A stretch of DNA of 64,000 nucleotides, taken from Nymphaea colorata (lineage: Eukaryota; Streptophyta; Magnoliopsida; Nymphaeales; Nymphaeaceae). The number at the start of each line of letters is the position of its first letter. The stretch's first letter is position 1. The stretch spans positions 19,464,848 to 19,528,847 of the forward strand of contig NC_045141.1 of assembly GCF_008831285.2 (NCBI RefSeq), read 5' to 3'. Below the pieces are notes generated by a model. It made no database searches, had not been told where the DNA came from, and saw nothing but the letters and a program-made list of their open reading frames with translations. Below are positions 13,850 to 26,260 of this stretch, piece by piece. A program made the translations under genes and the position numbers.

Positions 13850-14680
13850 ACACGAGCGGCGTAACCTCGTCTTTGTCATGCTGCATAGCTGATGCATGAT
13901 CTAGAAAAGTTAAAGTTCTCTTTGGATCAGCAAGCGCATAATATTTTGTTGTAATCGCCAATCTTTGCATTGCGGTCATCATCAAGGAGAATGTTGGCCG
14001 CCTTTAGATCACCATGGACAATGGGATTGGGTCTTGCATAATGAAGGAAGACAAGAGCTGAGTATATTTGCTCAGTTATCCTCACTCAGTCTCTCCATGT
14101 AAGCGGAGGTGGCGGATCTATGGAGCGCCTTTGAAGGAGTCGCGTCTCCAAGCTGCCATTGCGTAGGTATTCATACACCAGGAAGCCAACTTGGGAGCGT
14201 TACCACTCCTGCTAGAAAATCTACCTGCAAGTGGTTGCAAATTTAACACTTATAAATGTTCTTTCAAGTACATAAAAATTAGTCCGAGAAAGCTTCCATC
14301 AATCTATAAATCTACCTGTTTATTTTCTATTTACTCATGTAATGGCTACTGAACATAAAATACAGTTACCTCTTCTCAGTAGCACCCAGATGGATATCTG
14401 GCTTCAAGTTCTTAACAGCACCTATATCGTTAACTATCACAAGTTCTTAACATCACCGAATCCTCCTCCACCAAGCATACAACCTAGACAGAAATTGTTG
14501 GTCCCTTCTTCCAGCTCCTCCAATGTGAATTCACCAATACTTGGGACTTCTCATCTGGTCCCGCTCGTCATCAGAACTCCAGGAATCTTTCTCGTAGAAG
14601 ATTGGCAAGTTTGCAGCTGCTCCTTTGTTTCCTCCAAAATCCGCTTCAATTCAGCTAGTGCCATCTCCATTTCAGATCTT
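13850..14680 (-). pseudogene. Broken USP/U-box-family kinase, N-lobe to activation loop
   Basis: On the minus strand a coiled-coil piece reads MEMALAELKRILEETKEQLQ, then comes SIGEFTLEELEEGTNNF and a glycine loop (GGGGFGDV). Frameshifts separate these parts. A donor-like GTAACT near 14,370 and an acceptor-like GCAG near 14,227 match the intron between exons 5 and 6 of genes 1 and 2. The next piece reads GFLVYEYLRNGSLETRLLQR, a stop within the WRD*VRI segment, then FLHYARPNPIVHGDLKAANI and a decayed activation loop (DPKRTLTFLDH). The kept intron position argues against a retrocopy. The closest relative in the window by eye is gene 2 at 30-37 kb. No intact USP or U-box was found beside it. Confidence 0.8.
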
Positions 14681-14904
14681 TGCTACCATGGCTGGTCCGT
14701 ACTGGTCATGGCTTGACCATCTTTCTTCCCAGTGAGATTTCAGAACATATAGCCATGGATCGAACGGCAATTTTTGATGCCTCCACTGGCTTTGGCACGC
14801 TCAGCCAAGCTTACCCTGCTGCTGTCCTGCTCCCCACCTCCATTAATGACATTGCCAACCTCAGAAGGCATTTCTATCAGTCTCCACACCCCTTTTCCTG
14901 TGTC

Positions 14905-15175
14905 AGCAAAGCAATGCCTACTCCACTCATGGTTAAGCTCAAATGAAATGCAGGGCAATGCGTACTCATATAGTTTGCAGCTCTTACAGGGAGATGTGCG
15001 AAAGGATTAGTGAAAGAGCTTCCAACTATATGTAACGACCAAACACTAAAATCCATCTTAGATTACAGTGCTGGTTCGTGGAATTCTGAGGGCGCTGTTG
15101 AGCTATTTCGTCTAGATCTTCAATGCTGTGACTGTGAGGAGGACAGAAGCAGGAAGCCCAATTTGAAGTCTCCAT
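14905..15175 (+). pseudogene. Broken kinase C-lobe fragment on the opposite strand
   Basis: The plus strand matches the C-terminal half of the same kinase family. A segment near 14,960 corresponds to VYAFGVILLQLLTG but is shortened. After a frameshift it continues as KELPTICNDQTLKSILDYSA then GSWNSEGAVEL, LQCC and RKPNL. These align with the ILDP..GKW, LGLQCC and RPNLE blocks of genes 1 and 2. It is the part missing from the minus-strand pseudogene next door, but inverted relative to it. No U-box follows. Confidence 0.7.
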
Positions 15176-17339
15176 TATCCGAAAAAAAGGAGAAGTGGGC
15201 CTCGAGGCCAATATGCTTGCATGCATATTGATGAAACCTTGCACCCACCATCATGCTGATCCCCGAGCAATATTTTCCCGCTCCACATGTTGGTACCATT
15301 AACAATTTGGCATTGAAGTTCATCTTACTCGTTGAAGTTGCTGTCAGCACCTGCTCCCTTCACAAGAATTTTGATGCTGAACTAAACTCAACAAAGCTTC
15401 CTGGTGTATTGGTGGATTCCAATACTAAAATATCAACATTTACCTACAAAAAGATTAAACAAACTTAGTTGCCCAAATGGGAACAGAGAAATGAGAGGCA
15501 AGAGAGAAGATACATATACGTCAAGCTCTTTTTTTTTTTCAAAATGGAAAATCGCTTTTTTTTTCAAAATGACATTTGATCGGAGTTGGATTTACGTAGA
15601 TATTGACCATATTCAGATTCAAATAAATATCATATAGTACATAATACGGTTTGGATTTATTTTAAAATGGATTTGAATTCAGATGTTAATAAAGAAATTA
15701 GATTCGGATTATGAAGTCGGATTTTGGATTCAAATATGGCATACGTTTTCTTCGTTCAAATTCCAATATGAATATGAATCTAAATATGAAGATATTCAAA
15801 AAAGAGAATATGGTAAAGTATATATCTGATCCATTGATATCTTAAAAAAATAGGAGAGTTTAATCACCCTATAGATTTAATAAAAAAAAAGGCAGACACC
15901 CATAACAATTTGATAATGCACACACAATTTGATAGCTTTGAGAGATTCTGTTTTTATTTAGACAAAGCTGAAAAAATTAGCATTTTTTTTTCCTTGCTTT
16001 TTGACAGCATGCACTTTCCCACACTCAGGTTAATGCTAAAAAGAAAAAGTGTCATATAATTAGCACCAGTTTTATGGAGAAAGCTCGACGCGTAATCTAG
16101 GGTTGCTAATGGCATGGAAGGATTTGAACTAAATGTTCTCTTTCATAAAGTTATTTATTAGATCATGTTCACATACTTAGGTCCGAATTCAGAAACAAAT
16201 GCAAAAGAAAAAAAAGTTGTGTCTATTTGAATTTGAATTCATAATTTGAATCCGATTTGAATCTGATTTTTAAATTCATAACCGAATCTGAATCCCACTT
16301 TCAATCGAATCCAAGCTGCATTATGATATTATTAAGAACCGACTTGAAAATGGATGGGTATTAAACGTAGATACTAATTTAAAAGTAAATTGGAATTTGG
16401 ACTAGAATCCACCTGGATATTTATTTAAATCTTAATCTAATTGAATGTCATTTGTTAAGTCTGAGTTGGATATGATTTTCTAATCGGATGATGAACATGA
16501 TCTATATCCAATTCTTTTGAAGCAGTTTGGACGGATATATTCTGGATTTATTGACATTTGTAATGTAGCCCAGGGAATAAGCTTTCAGTTAAATATTTGT
16601 ATGGTTGATAAGTTTTTTGTTTTACTAACAATATCATGTCAGCATTTTAAATTAACTTTATGTTATTATATAAGGCAAAAAGAATGAAAACTTTCAAGGG
16701 ACCTTGACATCCGAATATCTTTCTAAAATAAAAAAAAGAAAAAGGAGGAAAGATCAATCGTTCGTTTTGGCCGTTCCAGTAATTTCCTTAAAAATAAGCG
16801 ATCCGGGCAGAAAATTTAGACGACAGTTGACGATGGCTTTTCGGTAAATTAGTCTCAGGATTTTCCCCTCTCCACTGATCCTCACTTTCTCTCTCAAGCT
16901 AGAAATATCCCGGAATGTATACTTTATCATATCAGTTTGGGGATATGAATCTATTCGGTTCCAATTGAAATCCAGATTCATAATCCGAAAACGATTTTGA
17001 ATTAATATCTGATTCTGAATTGGATTTTTAAACCGAATCCAAACCATATCTTAGAGGTTGAATACAACAGATTTGTTTAAAATTATGTCGGAATCTGATA
17101 TGAATTTTCTTTTCATATCTAATTTGATTTGTGTGGTTCGGTTGAATATCAAATTTAAGTCGAATTTATTGACACTTTCAACTCTACTTTTCACTATATG
17201 TGATTTGGGAGTTTCTTTTTCAGCTAGCTTTTTCTCGTCCTGGGAACTTTAGGTTCGGGTCTATGCCCTTAATCACTGAGGCACATCCAGTTACCTGCTT
17301 CTATCAATAGCATTGCCGAAGAGTAACTTTCTGGTCGAT

Positions 17340-17362
17340 CTATATATATATATATATATATA
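17340..17362. repeat. (TA)n microsatellite
   Basis: An uninterrupted TA run of about 11 units. Confidence 0.9.
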
Positions 17363-17710
17363 CCAAATAATTGACTTAAATTGGTAATTGAAACACTCTT
17401 GAATATTTCAAGAATTTACAATAAGCATTAGAGTAGATTCGAAAAACACTAGAATTGAGTGTCCTTAAATCTTCTTCAATCTTTATAATTGATTCACGAT
17501 ACTAACATAATTTTTTCTATTTATCAAATGACCTCTAAAAGTACACTCTAAGAAGATTAGATGCCCATTTTTTATTTAAAAAATAAAAGAAAAGCAAATG
17601 GGCATTGCGCGTCGCATGTGGAGGGCTCTCTGCGGTGCACATTACTAAATCCAATCTTACAAACAATTATGTATATTGGAAGCTATTTAATTTTTCTAGT
17701 TAGCTCCAAG

Positions 17711-17850
17711 AAGGGGTGGAGCTAGAAATTTTTCATGAAGGCCCGAATTAAAGTTTTTAAATTTTGACACGGGCCGAAATATCATTTTTTAAAAATTTTT
17801 ATGTAAGACACAATTTTTTTTAAAATTTACGTATAAATAAAAAAAAAATA
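17711..17850 (+). mobile_element. Left-end fragment of a GGCGGAGC-type element
   Basis: The sequence GGGGTGGAGCTAGAAATTTT followed by an AT-rich body matches the start of the same dispersed family seen near 7.3 kb. No matching right end was recognised nearby. Confidence 0.4.
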
Positions 17851-20800
17851 AGTAAACAAAAGAGCACTACAAAACAAAGCAAACATAACTAAGAAGGCAA
17901 GGGCAGAGTGGGTAAAAAGGAAGTTGGAGTAGTAGCAGAGCTTAGTTTGTCATTGAACTTTAAGTGTGCATAAAACATACTAGTATGATTTGATTGGCGA
18001 TGTCGTTTGAAGTTTTGAACAAGTTTGTTTCCCTTGTCACTTCCCCTGTAAAGCATTGTCATGCTTTTGTTCTTTAAAATGTAATGCATCAAAAATTGTT
18101 CACTATGCAGTTTTCTTTTTTGTCTTTCTCAATTGAATTGAGCACAATTCTGAACAGTGCTCCTGAGCTACAAGTTTCCATTCGCCTGCCTAAATGTCAG
18201 ATATCCATCAAACACACAAATATGGTTCTAGAGAAATCCACAAAAGAAAATCTAAAACAATTCCAGGATCTTAATACAATACAAAGTCCATCAAAACTCG
18301 AGCTTAGTTTCGGCCTGACTCCAGACCCCAGCCCAGTTCCGGCCGGTGACTCAAGCCCAATTCTGGCCCGAGACTCGAGTTCGGGCCAGGCCGACCCGGC
18401 CTAACCCGACACCCAAGACCCAAGATCGGGCCTGACCCGGTTAAACTAAAAATATTTATATTTTTAATAAAAATATATATCAATTAAAATAAAAATCATG
18501 TTGGATATTCGGCCCATGTGGTCGACAAAATTTTCTATCACTACCATGAGCTTGAAGAAAAGGACAGCAACCGGTTTAAGATTTTTTTTTTTTTTTTAAA
18601 AAGAAAAGCGCTCCACGCTACGGAATTGTTCCAGTAGTCAAGACAATGACGTACATCTTACAAATAATTGAATATGTCAACGTCTCCAGTTCAGGTCAAC
18701 ATGAGAAGAGAAAATTTACATCGGTCTCTTTACGGATGCCTAAAAAAAAAAAAAAAAGCCATAGATGAAACTGAAGAAAGCGTCACTAAACCTTTGAATG
18801 ACATTTTTAATGGCCAAGACTATAACCCCCTATTAACTTGGATTAGGTTTTATTGAAAAATGAGTCACCGGGTTAAAGAGGTGACTGGATCACCAAAGTC
18901 ACATATATCGCCGTTGTCTTTCGGGTGAGGGAGAGGATCATTCCACCGCTCAAACCGAAGCCCAAATGGCCTTTCATTTTTCCTGCTTTTAGAGTTCTAA
19001 GCTGAGTCGGTGTCAGCGATAAAATGATGCACCCTTCAACTTGAATGCTGGTCTTATCACATTAAAACACAAAAATATAACATGTACATGAATCAAACTA
19101 AAATCTACCATCGTCTTTCACACATATAAATTAATAACATACACCCAAACACACAAATACTAAACTTGGGTTATGTGTGCAGGTTTGTGCACCTTACCGA
19201 GCTTGTCCTTTCTTGATTGTGCGCTTTGAGGACATGTCATAAATCGATGCACATATGACCATGTTCATGAAGTATATCCTTTCTTCGTTGTCCATGAAAG
19301 AAAAAAGAAAATAATAGTTTTGAATGACATAATGAGTTAATTTTTTAAAATAATATTAAATATATAATTAACAAATATTCAGTAAAGTGGCGACTTCGAA
19401 GTCTGGTAAAGCAGTGACCCGGTCTCCTCCGGCATAAATGCATAATAATAATAATAATTGAAACTCAAATGTCGCCGTTGTCAATCATGTCACACTCTAC
19501 GCCGATCATTAGTCACTTGATTTTCTTGAGTTCTCCACAGCCTGTAATTACTTATCCTACCTGTCATTTTAACACTATTATATTGGCGTCGAGCATCCAT
19601 GTGGCCTTATTAGATTTTAAATGCAATTGCTTTTAATTTATTTGTTGGTTGGATCCCTCTTAGATGCAAACGTTAGTATTTTTTGGATTTTTTTTATTGG
19701 CTGTATAAAATGCAACTTTCCGGAGCAAACCGTTGTCATAAATACTGTAGCGAGATTTTTTTTTTTTATATTTTTTGACAAAGATGTTTTTCATAAATAT
19801 CTCAGGAAAATGAAAAAACAAATCTAAAGATTTGATAAAAGTAAAATAAATGAGAAACTAATGAAAAGCTATTGAAAAACCAGACAAAATCGTAAAAAAA
19901 ATTGTTTAATAATGATAAAAGACTTCATTTAACTTCAAATTTGAATTCATGATGATAGGAAAAAGTCAAAAAACAAGACCAAAATGCGATAAATTGATTT
20001 TCATCTTTTTTTTTAGAAAATTGTATTTCTGTTGGGTTTTTCTTTTTTCTTACCATGATCACAAAAATATCGTGGCATCTACACAATAGATCAAACTTTT
20101 CTAGTTTTATATTTTTTAGGATGTTATTTCATTTAGAATCTTTTAGTGCTTTTTCCTATCTTCGTTCTTCAATAAATTTTTTTACTTATTGTTGTTAAGA
20201 CATCAATATTTTGAAGAAAGCAAAACAAACGACCTCATGTGGTTGCAAACGGTTCAGCCACAGTTTCCAACCCATCTTTCTATCACATCTCACATAATTA
20301 ATTAGATCTTCCTAATAAAATCTTGATGACATTTTAGAACTGAATTCCAGATCCAGCAGACATAAAAATGTAGACATTTGCATGCAATCAGGTTGAGTCG
20401 GATCTATTATTATTTGGGATCGGCACGGGTACCCGATCCTACTCGGACTTAAAATTGGGTGCTCTTCCACCGACACATATTGCTGCAGGCCATTGGTTAA
20501 CGCAGCAGGCTGGCTTTGCTTGACTTAAGCAAGCTTGTGTTGAACCGTCGACTTCTCGGAATTGACTGGAAGGAAGGGAGAAGGAGACTGGACGGATCAT
20601 GGAAATTTCTTTTGTGTTTTTCCTTATCATTATAGGAAGAGAAGCTGATCATTGGGAATGGGCTGGGGAGGATATCGTTTGTAGTAGAAGGAAGGAGAAC
20701 AGCCGCCTCAGGATCGGCTTCAGGTAAAGGAGAATTTTTTTTTGTCTCTTGGTTCTGTTTCTTTTCTTTTTCTTTACGCACAAAGTTCTTTCTTTGTTTT

Positions 20801-21664
20801 TGCTTGTCGTCTTTTTTCTCTAATGTTGACATGTTTGTGCATCTCATTCTTTTGTTTTGTCTCAAACTAATTTCTAAGAGTGACCTCTCTCAACAAGTAA
20901 AGAGAGAAAGAGGCAGAGACAGAGAGTTCTGAATGTCAAATTATCAAAGAGAGAATGGCTGAAATATATATGACAAGGATTTGAAATTCCTTAACTGAAA
21001 AATAGATGAATTAGATGACGAATTTGTACTCTTTGCAACTTAAAAACTGCAAAATTTCAAGTCCGCAGCTTATTTGACGCATATTCGTGGAGATCTTAGA
21101 CACATGGTTCAGAATCTGCAGTTTACGAGAACTATGAATTTAAAGTAGGCTTCAGCTTAAATCGTTAGATCCTCGGTTCCAAAATCAGGTAGTGAAGCAC
21201 CAACTAAAATCATTCACGCGTCCGTTGTCCGATTGCTGAGCTTGAAATTTTGAACCACTTGTTCTATCTTCTATGAATCGTACGACCTTCGCAGACAGAG
21301 TACTGCTTGTGAAATTTTTGGTATCTGGAGTTGCAAGGAGAATAATGTTTGTGAAATTTTTGGCATCTTAAGTTTGAACCTTTGTAAGAATTAACTTAGA
21401 CATACATCACAACAAAGCAATCCAAATGTTGATTCTCAGAAAATCATTAATATGAATCACCCCCATATACAGGGTTGCCTTTGAGCTGCTGATTCAGGCA
21501 ACACGTAGGACTATATTTGAAAGGTTTCTGTATCGGCCTCTGCTTTATATTGTTTGGGGAGGGGTCAGTTCAGTGCATACCAGCGGGAGATCAACAGCAG
21601 TAGTTCATTTTGCAAAAGCTAAAAATTTACGTGGGCTTAGTTTCTGCAGCAGGAAAGACTTGAG

Positions 21665-24600
21665 ATGGAGCTTGTTGAAGGGGGGGAGGGCAGCAGCAGT
21701 ACTCCTCCAAGGGACAAAGTGTACGTTGCAGTGGGGAGCAAAGTGAAGCAGAATCAGAAGAATTTGGAATGGGCACTTGCGAAATTTGGGGCAGCAGATT
21801 TCTTCATTCTTCATATCCATATTCCCTCGCCTACGATGCCCGCACCAAGTAACTCTCTCTCTCTCTCTCTCTCTCTTGTTCTTTTGAACTGTAGAATTTT
21901 GCTCATATGTGCAAACACGTGTGTGAAATTGACCCTTTTTCCTCTGTTGTATCTTCCTTCAGTGGGAGGAAAAATGCCTTGTTCAGGTGCTTCAGAGCAA
22001 AAAGTGAAGGAGTTTAGAAAGGAGGAACGCATGAAGATGGAGGAAGTAATTCAACAGTACATGGCCATATGTGCTGCCCACAAGGTAATCGTTGAAATTA
22101 ACAAGAATATTGGCCAACTTTGTGTACTCAATTAGAGCATTACCAAGCCCGGGCAACGGGATGGACATGCCCTGGTTAGGTTATGATAAAATGGCCCTGT
22201 CTTACATCTTCCAAGGCCGATTATAATTAAACATAAAACCAGAACCATAGTTGAGAAGCTAACCAGATTATGTGAATCTTGTGAAGACTGTGACAACTAT
22301 TCCCAAATTTGTACAAGATCAAGACCATTAGCGATGCTAAGTCCAAACTCCCATGACTCCAACCAGTAATCAAAATAATTTTCAACCTGCAATCACCCAC
22401 TTCCTGTCATCTGGTCTGCTTTTATGTAAAAAAAAATCGCCCTCCCATATAAATGGCATCTATTCCTCATTTCCTAACTCTAGTTCACTTATCAAATTTC
22501 TTCGTGGCCTTCAGGCTCTACATGAGTTTCAATTTTTTGTAGGTAAATGTGGACAAGTTGGAGCTGGAATCCAGTGACGTCCAGAGAGGCATTGTTGAAT
22601 TAGTGGCTCAATGCAACATCAAAATTCTCGTGATGGGAGCAGGTGCTGACCAAAGATTCGACAAGTAAGAGTAATTTCATTGCCAAATTGTTAGTAGTGT
22701 TGGCAACTTATCAAAAAGATTTCCATCAGTTCGAATGTTCATGCGTCGTGCAGGACAATGTCGAAGCCTGCCTCTTCCAAGGCACAGTATGTGGAGGCTA
22801 AAGCCTTGCCTTCATGCCAAATATGGTTCGTCTGCAAAGGAAATCACATCTGCACCCGGCAAGTCGCGACCTCCCACAACCCGACCAGGATTGCACCGTG
22901 GAGAATTCATTCTGAAAAGTTAAGCCAATCTTCCACGAAGGGGAAGTCAATGATAAAGCAATTTTTTAGCTTCCCTGCAGTTAGGGACCAGTCCTCGTCA
23001 CAAGAAGTTACAGTGCCGCAGTTGGGGAGAGATGCTTCTGGTGCGTCTTCTATTTTCTCAAGCGATGATGGTAGTGGTGCTTCGGAATGGTCTGCGCCAA
23101 CGGAAGAAAATGATGATGATGATGTGGATGATGGTGGTGTTAGTGGTGAACTGAAGAGGGAATCAGAGGTATGATCAATTAATAGTGTTAAGAATAAGCT
23201 TTGGTGATTATCATTGGATCATACACAAAATAAAATATGAAACGGGAAGTTTTAGGGCTTTAGTTAGCATTGAATGATTCATGTCATGCCTCGGGCTTTA
23301 ATCATGAAATGGTGCCTATCAGTATTTTATATTGTTGGTTACATGTAAAAGTACTTGAAAACGTTGAGTTCTTGCGACGGATGTGTTGATGCCAAAGTCG
23401 ACGGCAAAATCAAAGCCAATAGTTTGTCAATTATAGGGAAAAACATGCAGTGATGGATTTTCCTAGTTAACCAACTAATTTGGTCTCTCTTTTTCCCTCT
23501 GTCTCTAGGAAATGACGCTCTTAGAAGGGATGGCTCAACTATCGGTCAAGATTGAAGAGCTACAGAGGCGGAATGGCGAGCTAGAGAGAGAGAACACTTC
23601 GCTGTCAGCTAAGAACTCGGCATTACACCAACAACTTGCAGAACTGACCCACATCAACCGCTCACTGCAGAAGCAAAATGATGAAGCAAAACAGGCACAG
23701 AAGCAGCTCGAAGAAGCACAACTAGCTCTCACTAACATTGACAAAGGAATGCCAGCAATCCCCAACTTCCTACAGTTCAACCTTGCTGAATTAAAAGAAG
23801 CCACGAAGGGCTTCAGCCAAGAGATGAAAATCGGACGTGGAGGTTATGGAACGGTGTACAAGGGCAAACTCCATCACACAACGGTTGCTATAAAAATTCT
23901 CAACCCTGAAACCATCCATGGGGAAGCTCAGTTCAATCAGGAGGTAAAAATAATACCAACACAAATGTCTCTCTCTCTCTCGCTCAAGATCTTGGGCATG
24001 ACAGTGTCTCTCAAGTTCTTGACAAAGTACTAAATCTATTATAGAGTTGGTGATAGTGAACAATCATTAATAATGTGCAAAATTTCAGATACAAGCACTT
24101 ACAAGGGTAAGACATCCAAACCTGGTTGCATTGATTGGAGCTTGCCCTGAGGAGCGGTGCATTGTCTATGAGTACGTCGAGAATGGCAACTTGAATGACC
24201 ACATTTTTTGCGACGATAGTCCGCTGTCATGGAAGGACCGCCTCAGAATTGCAGCAGAGATTTGCTTAGCCCTACTTTTTCTACACTCTGCCAAGCCCCA
24301 TCCCATTGTCCATGGCGATTTGAAGCCTGCCAACATCCTCCTTGATGCCAACAATAAAACCAAGATAGCAGATTTCGGAATATGTCGCTTTTTATCGGAA
24401 CCACAACGGGAGTCCATTGACACTGTTCTTAAGCTTACACACCCTAAGGGCACCTTAGGGTACATGGACCCTGAATTCATGGCCACCAAAGAGCTAACCT
24501 TCAAGTCTGATGTGTATGCATTTGGCATCATTCTGCTGCAGTTGCTAACTGGGAAAAGTGAGTTGGGTTTAGTGAAGGAGGTTGAAACTGCATTGGAGAA

Positions 24601-24760
24601 TAAAGTACTGCCCTCAATCTTAGACCCTAACGCGGGAAAATGGAAGCTTACTGAAGCTACCAAGCTGTCTAATCTAGGGCTGCAGTGCTGCCAGACGACC
24701 AGAAGAAGCAGGCCTAACTTGGAGACCCAAGTCTGGCGGCAGATGGAACGTTACCTGTAG
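21665..24760 (+). CDS. Gene 1: USP-coiled-coil-protein kinase without U-box (PUB33/34-like, RLCK IX)
   Basis: Six exons: 21665-21848, 21963-22084, 22543-22664, 22754-23168, 23509-23943 and 24089-24760. They encode 649 residues and all phases agree. Residues about 17-145 form a universal-stress-protein domain (KVYVAVG, FFILHIHIP, KILVMGAGAD). Residues 146-281 are a low-complexity linker with an acidic run (DDDD). Residues 284-365 form a coiled coil. The kinase spans about 385-640: glycine loop GRGGYG (390-395), VAIK lysine 410, HGDLKPAN with catalytic Asp 503, DFG 521-523, and YMDPE. The HRD arginine is Gly, so it is a non-RD kinase, as is usual in this family. It stops at QMERYL, before the place where the U-box begins in genes 3 and 4. 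Likely a soluble stress-related kinase; its substrate is unknown. Database naming as a U-box protein would be misleading. Confidence 0.9.
21853..21876. repeat. (CT)n microsatellite in intron 1 of gene 1
   Basis: About 12 CT units begin four bases after the intron 1 donor. The position suggests a polymorphic tract close to a splice site. Confidence 0.9.
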
Positions 24761-25970
24761 TGTACATTTTCTTGCTTATTTGTTGTAAATTGAAACAGCT
24801 ACTTGCTTCCTTCTACACAATTTACTGAATGGCTACACGAATTGCCATACGTTGTCTTAATCTGACCTTATCAGTAGTTAGCCATCTCTTACTTGATCTC
24901 AAACAACCGTGCGAAATAAAAAGTGAGAAACATACATGTTTTTTTTTTAGTTTTTCAAGAAATATAAGTGGAGCCCAAGAAAACATAATACCGTGGCACG
25001 TAGCAGATGGGGAGATTGATTAATTAATTTGTTTGGTTAGCCCAAGAGCGAGGTAACTCAGAAGCAGAAGGTTACCAATCTATGAAAGAGGTTATGCATT
25101 GAGGATAAGGATGACTCCCATGCAGCAACGTTGATCAAGGCAGAGACATCGCTGCTGATGAAGGTTATGGCTGTTTCTAAAATAAAAGATGCCACAGTTA
25201 TCAAATAAATAAAGAAGGATAAATCTTTATTGTAACAGCTCCTGTTATTTTGGAGCAATCTTTGAAAATCATTGTAGAGAATGCTTATAAATATATGGGG
25301 ACATGATTTATGGATGTTAAGGCCGATGACCTTCTGTGAGTAAAGAAAGTATGGTCCACGTTAATCCCTTTGAGCACGTTTCTATTATTGCTTTGTTTTT
25401 CTACAGTCTACACCATGAGCTTTTGCTAAACGCATTGTCCTCTTTGTGTTCAAGACTTTGAAGAGGGTAAAATGTCAAATAGAAGATAATGATTGGTAAA
25501 ATTAAAAAGAAATTGCGGGACTCAAGATCATAGGTTTTATGGGACTTCTGCTGACTTGGGTATCCACAAAAGCAAAATATTGAGCACAAGATTCAAATTT
25601 GCCTTTGGTATGTCAAATGCATTGGTAGCATAATTGATCGAGAGAGTTGAAAACCTGTAGTTACTCACCCTTTGAAAATGATCTTTCAAATGGTTATTTT
25701 CGACCATGCAAAATCCCATTAATAAGATGTGTTTAGTTTGTTAGCAATGCACTTTCATCAAAAAATGAACAGGATTAAGACGAGCTAGTTAGATCTCTAT
25801 ATTTTTATATCTCAATTCCAAATTGGGTTTCTCGAAAATTTTTGGCCCTCCAAAGGAAAAAAAAAAGAATTGCTCGTTCAACTCTACTTCCAGATCTGTC
25901 ATAATGACAGATATAAAATGGATTCAGACTTCCAGAGTCTACCATGGGGTTTTCTGATTTTGATCCTGAG

Positions 25971-26123
25971 GTGTTTCATTTGGCAAATTGAATGGTTTGT
26001 AACTGTTGTATGAATCCACTTTAAAAGTTGAAGCAAATTCATATGGTGTATAATGAATTTGCTTCAATCTTTAAAACATGTTGATAGAGTAATTACATAT
26101 GGTTGTGCTTGCCAAACAAACCC
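25971..26123. mobile_element. Fold-back MITE-like element
   Basis: A central perfect 15-bp inverted repeat (26,028-26,042 with 26,053-26,067, loop of 10) extends imperfectly outward. The outer ends are TTTCATTTGGCAAATT and TTGCCAAACAAACCC, which pair partly. The whole can fold into one imperfect hairpin of about 150 bases. Length and fold fit a MITE. A target duplication is not clear. Confidence 0.5.
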
Positions 26124-26235
26124 TTAAGCTACTGCTTCTAGCTGTTATTGATAGTCTTGGGAGTCAGATTGATCAATGAGAATGAGACAAAATCGCAGCA
26201 GGAATAAAACTATAGCTCGAATTCTTCCTGCTCCG

Positions 26236-26260
26236 GTACCATGTCCGAAAATCAGGGAAT
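26236..26260 (-). mobile_element. Relic of an LTR end and primer-binding site (copia-like)
   Basis: On the minus strand ATTTTCGGACATGGTACCGG then AGCAGG resembles the junction of a plant copia LTR with its initiator-Met-tRNA primer-binding site (TGGTATCAGAGC), with two mismatches. The LTR would extend to higher coordinates, but its outer end was not found. No gag or pol coding was seen below it. Confidence 0.35.

Larger units (their letters stand above)
15250..21600. other. Repeat-rich intergenic spacer and gene 1 upstream region
   Basis: No gene is supported here. At about 15.57-15.80, 16.17-16.57 and 16.93-17.18 kb are diverged copies of an AT-rich repeat built of GGATTCGGAT-like words, several ending in TTGACATT or similar. 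A GGCGGAGC-type left end starts at 17,711. GGCCCGAC-rich text at 18.28-18.43 kb looks like a fragment of a hAT terminus. The last 700 bases before 21,665 should hold the promoter and 5' UTR of gene 1, but no specific box can be defended. Confidence 0.55.

Noticed and set aside
24166-24663. 165-codon minus-strand ORF
   Set aside because: It lies exactly opposite the kinase exon of gene 1 and is an antisense shadow.
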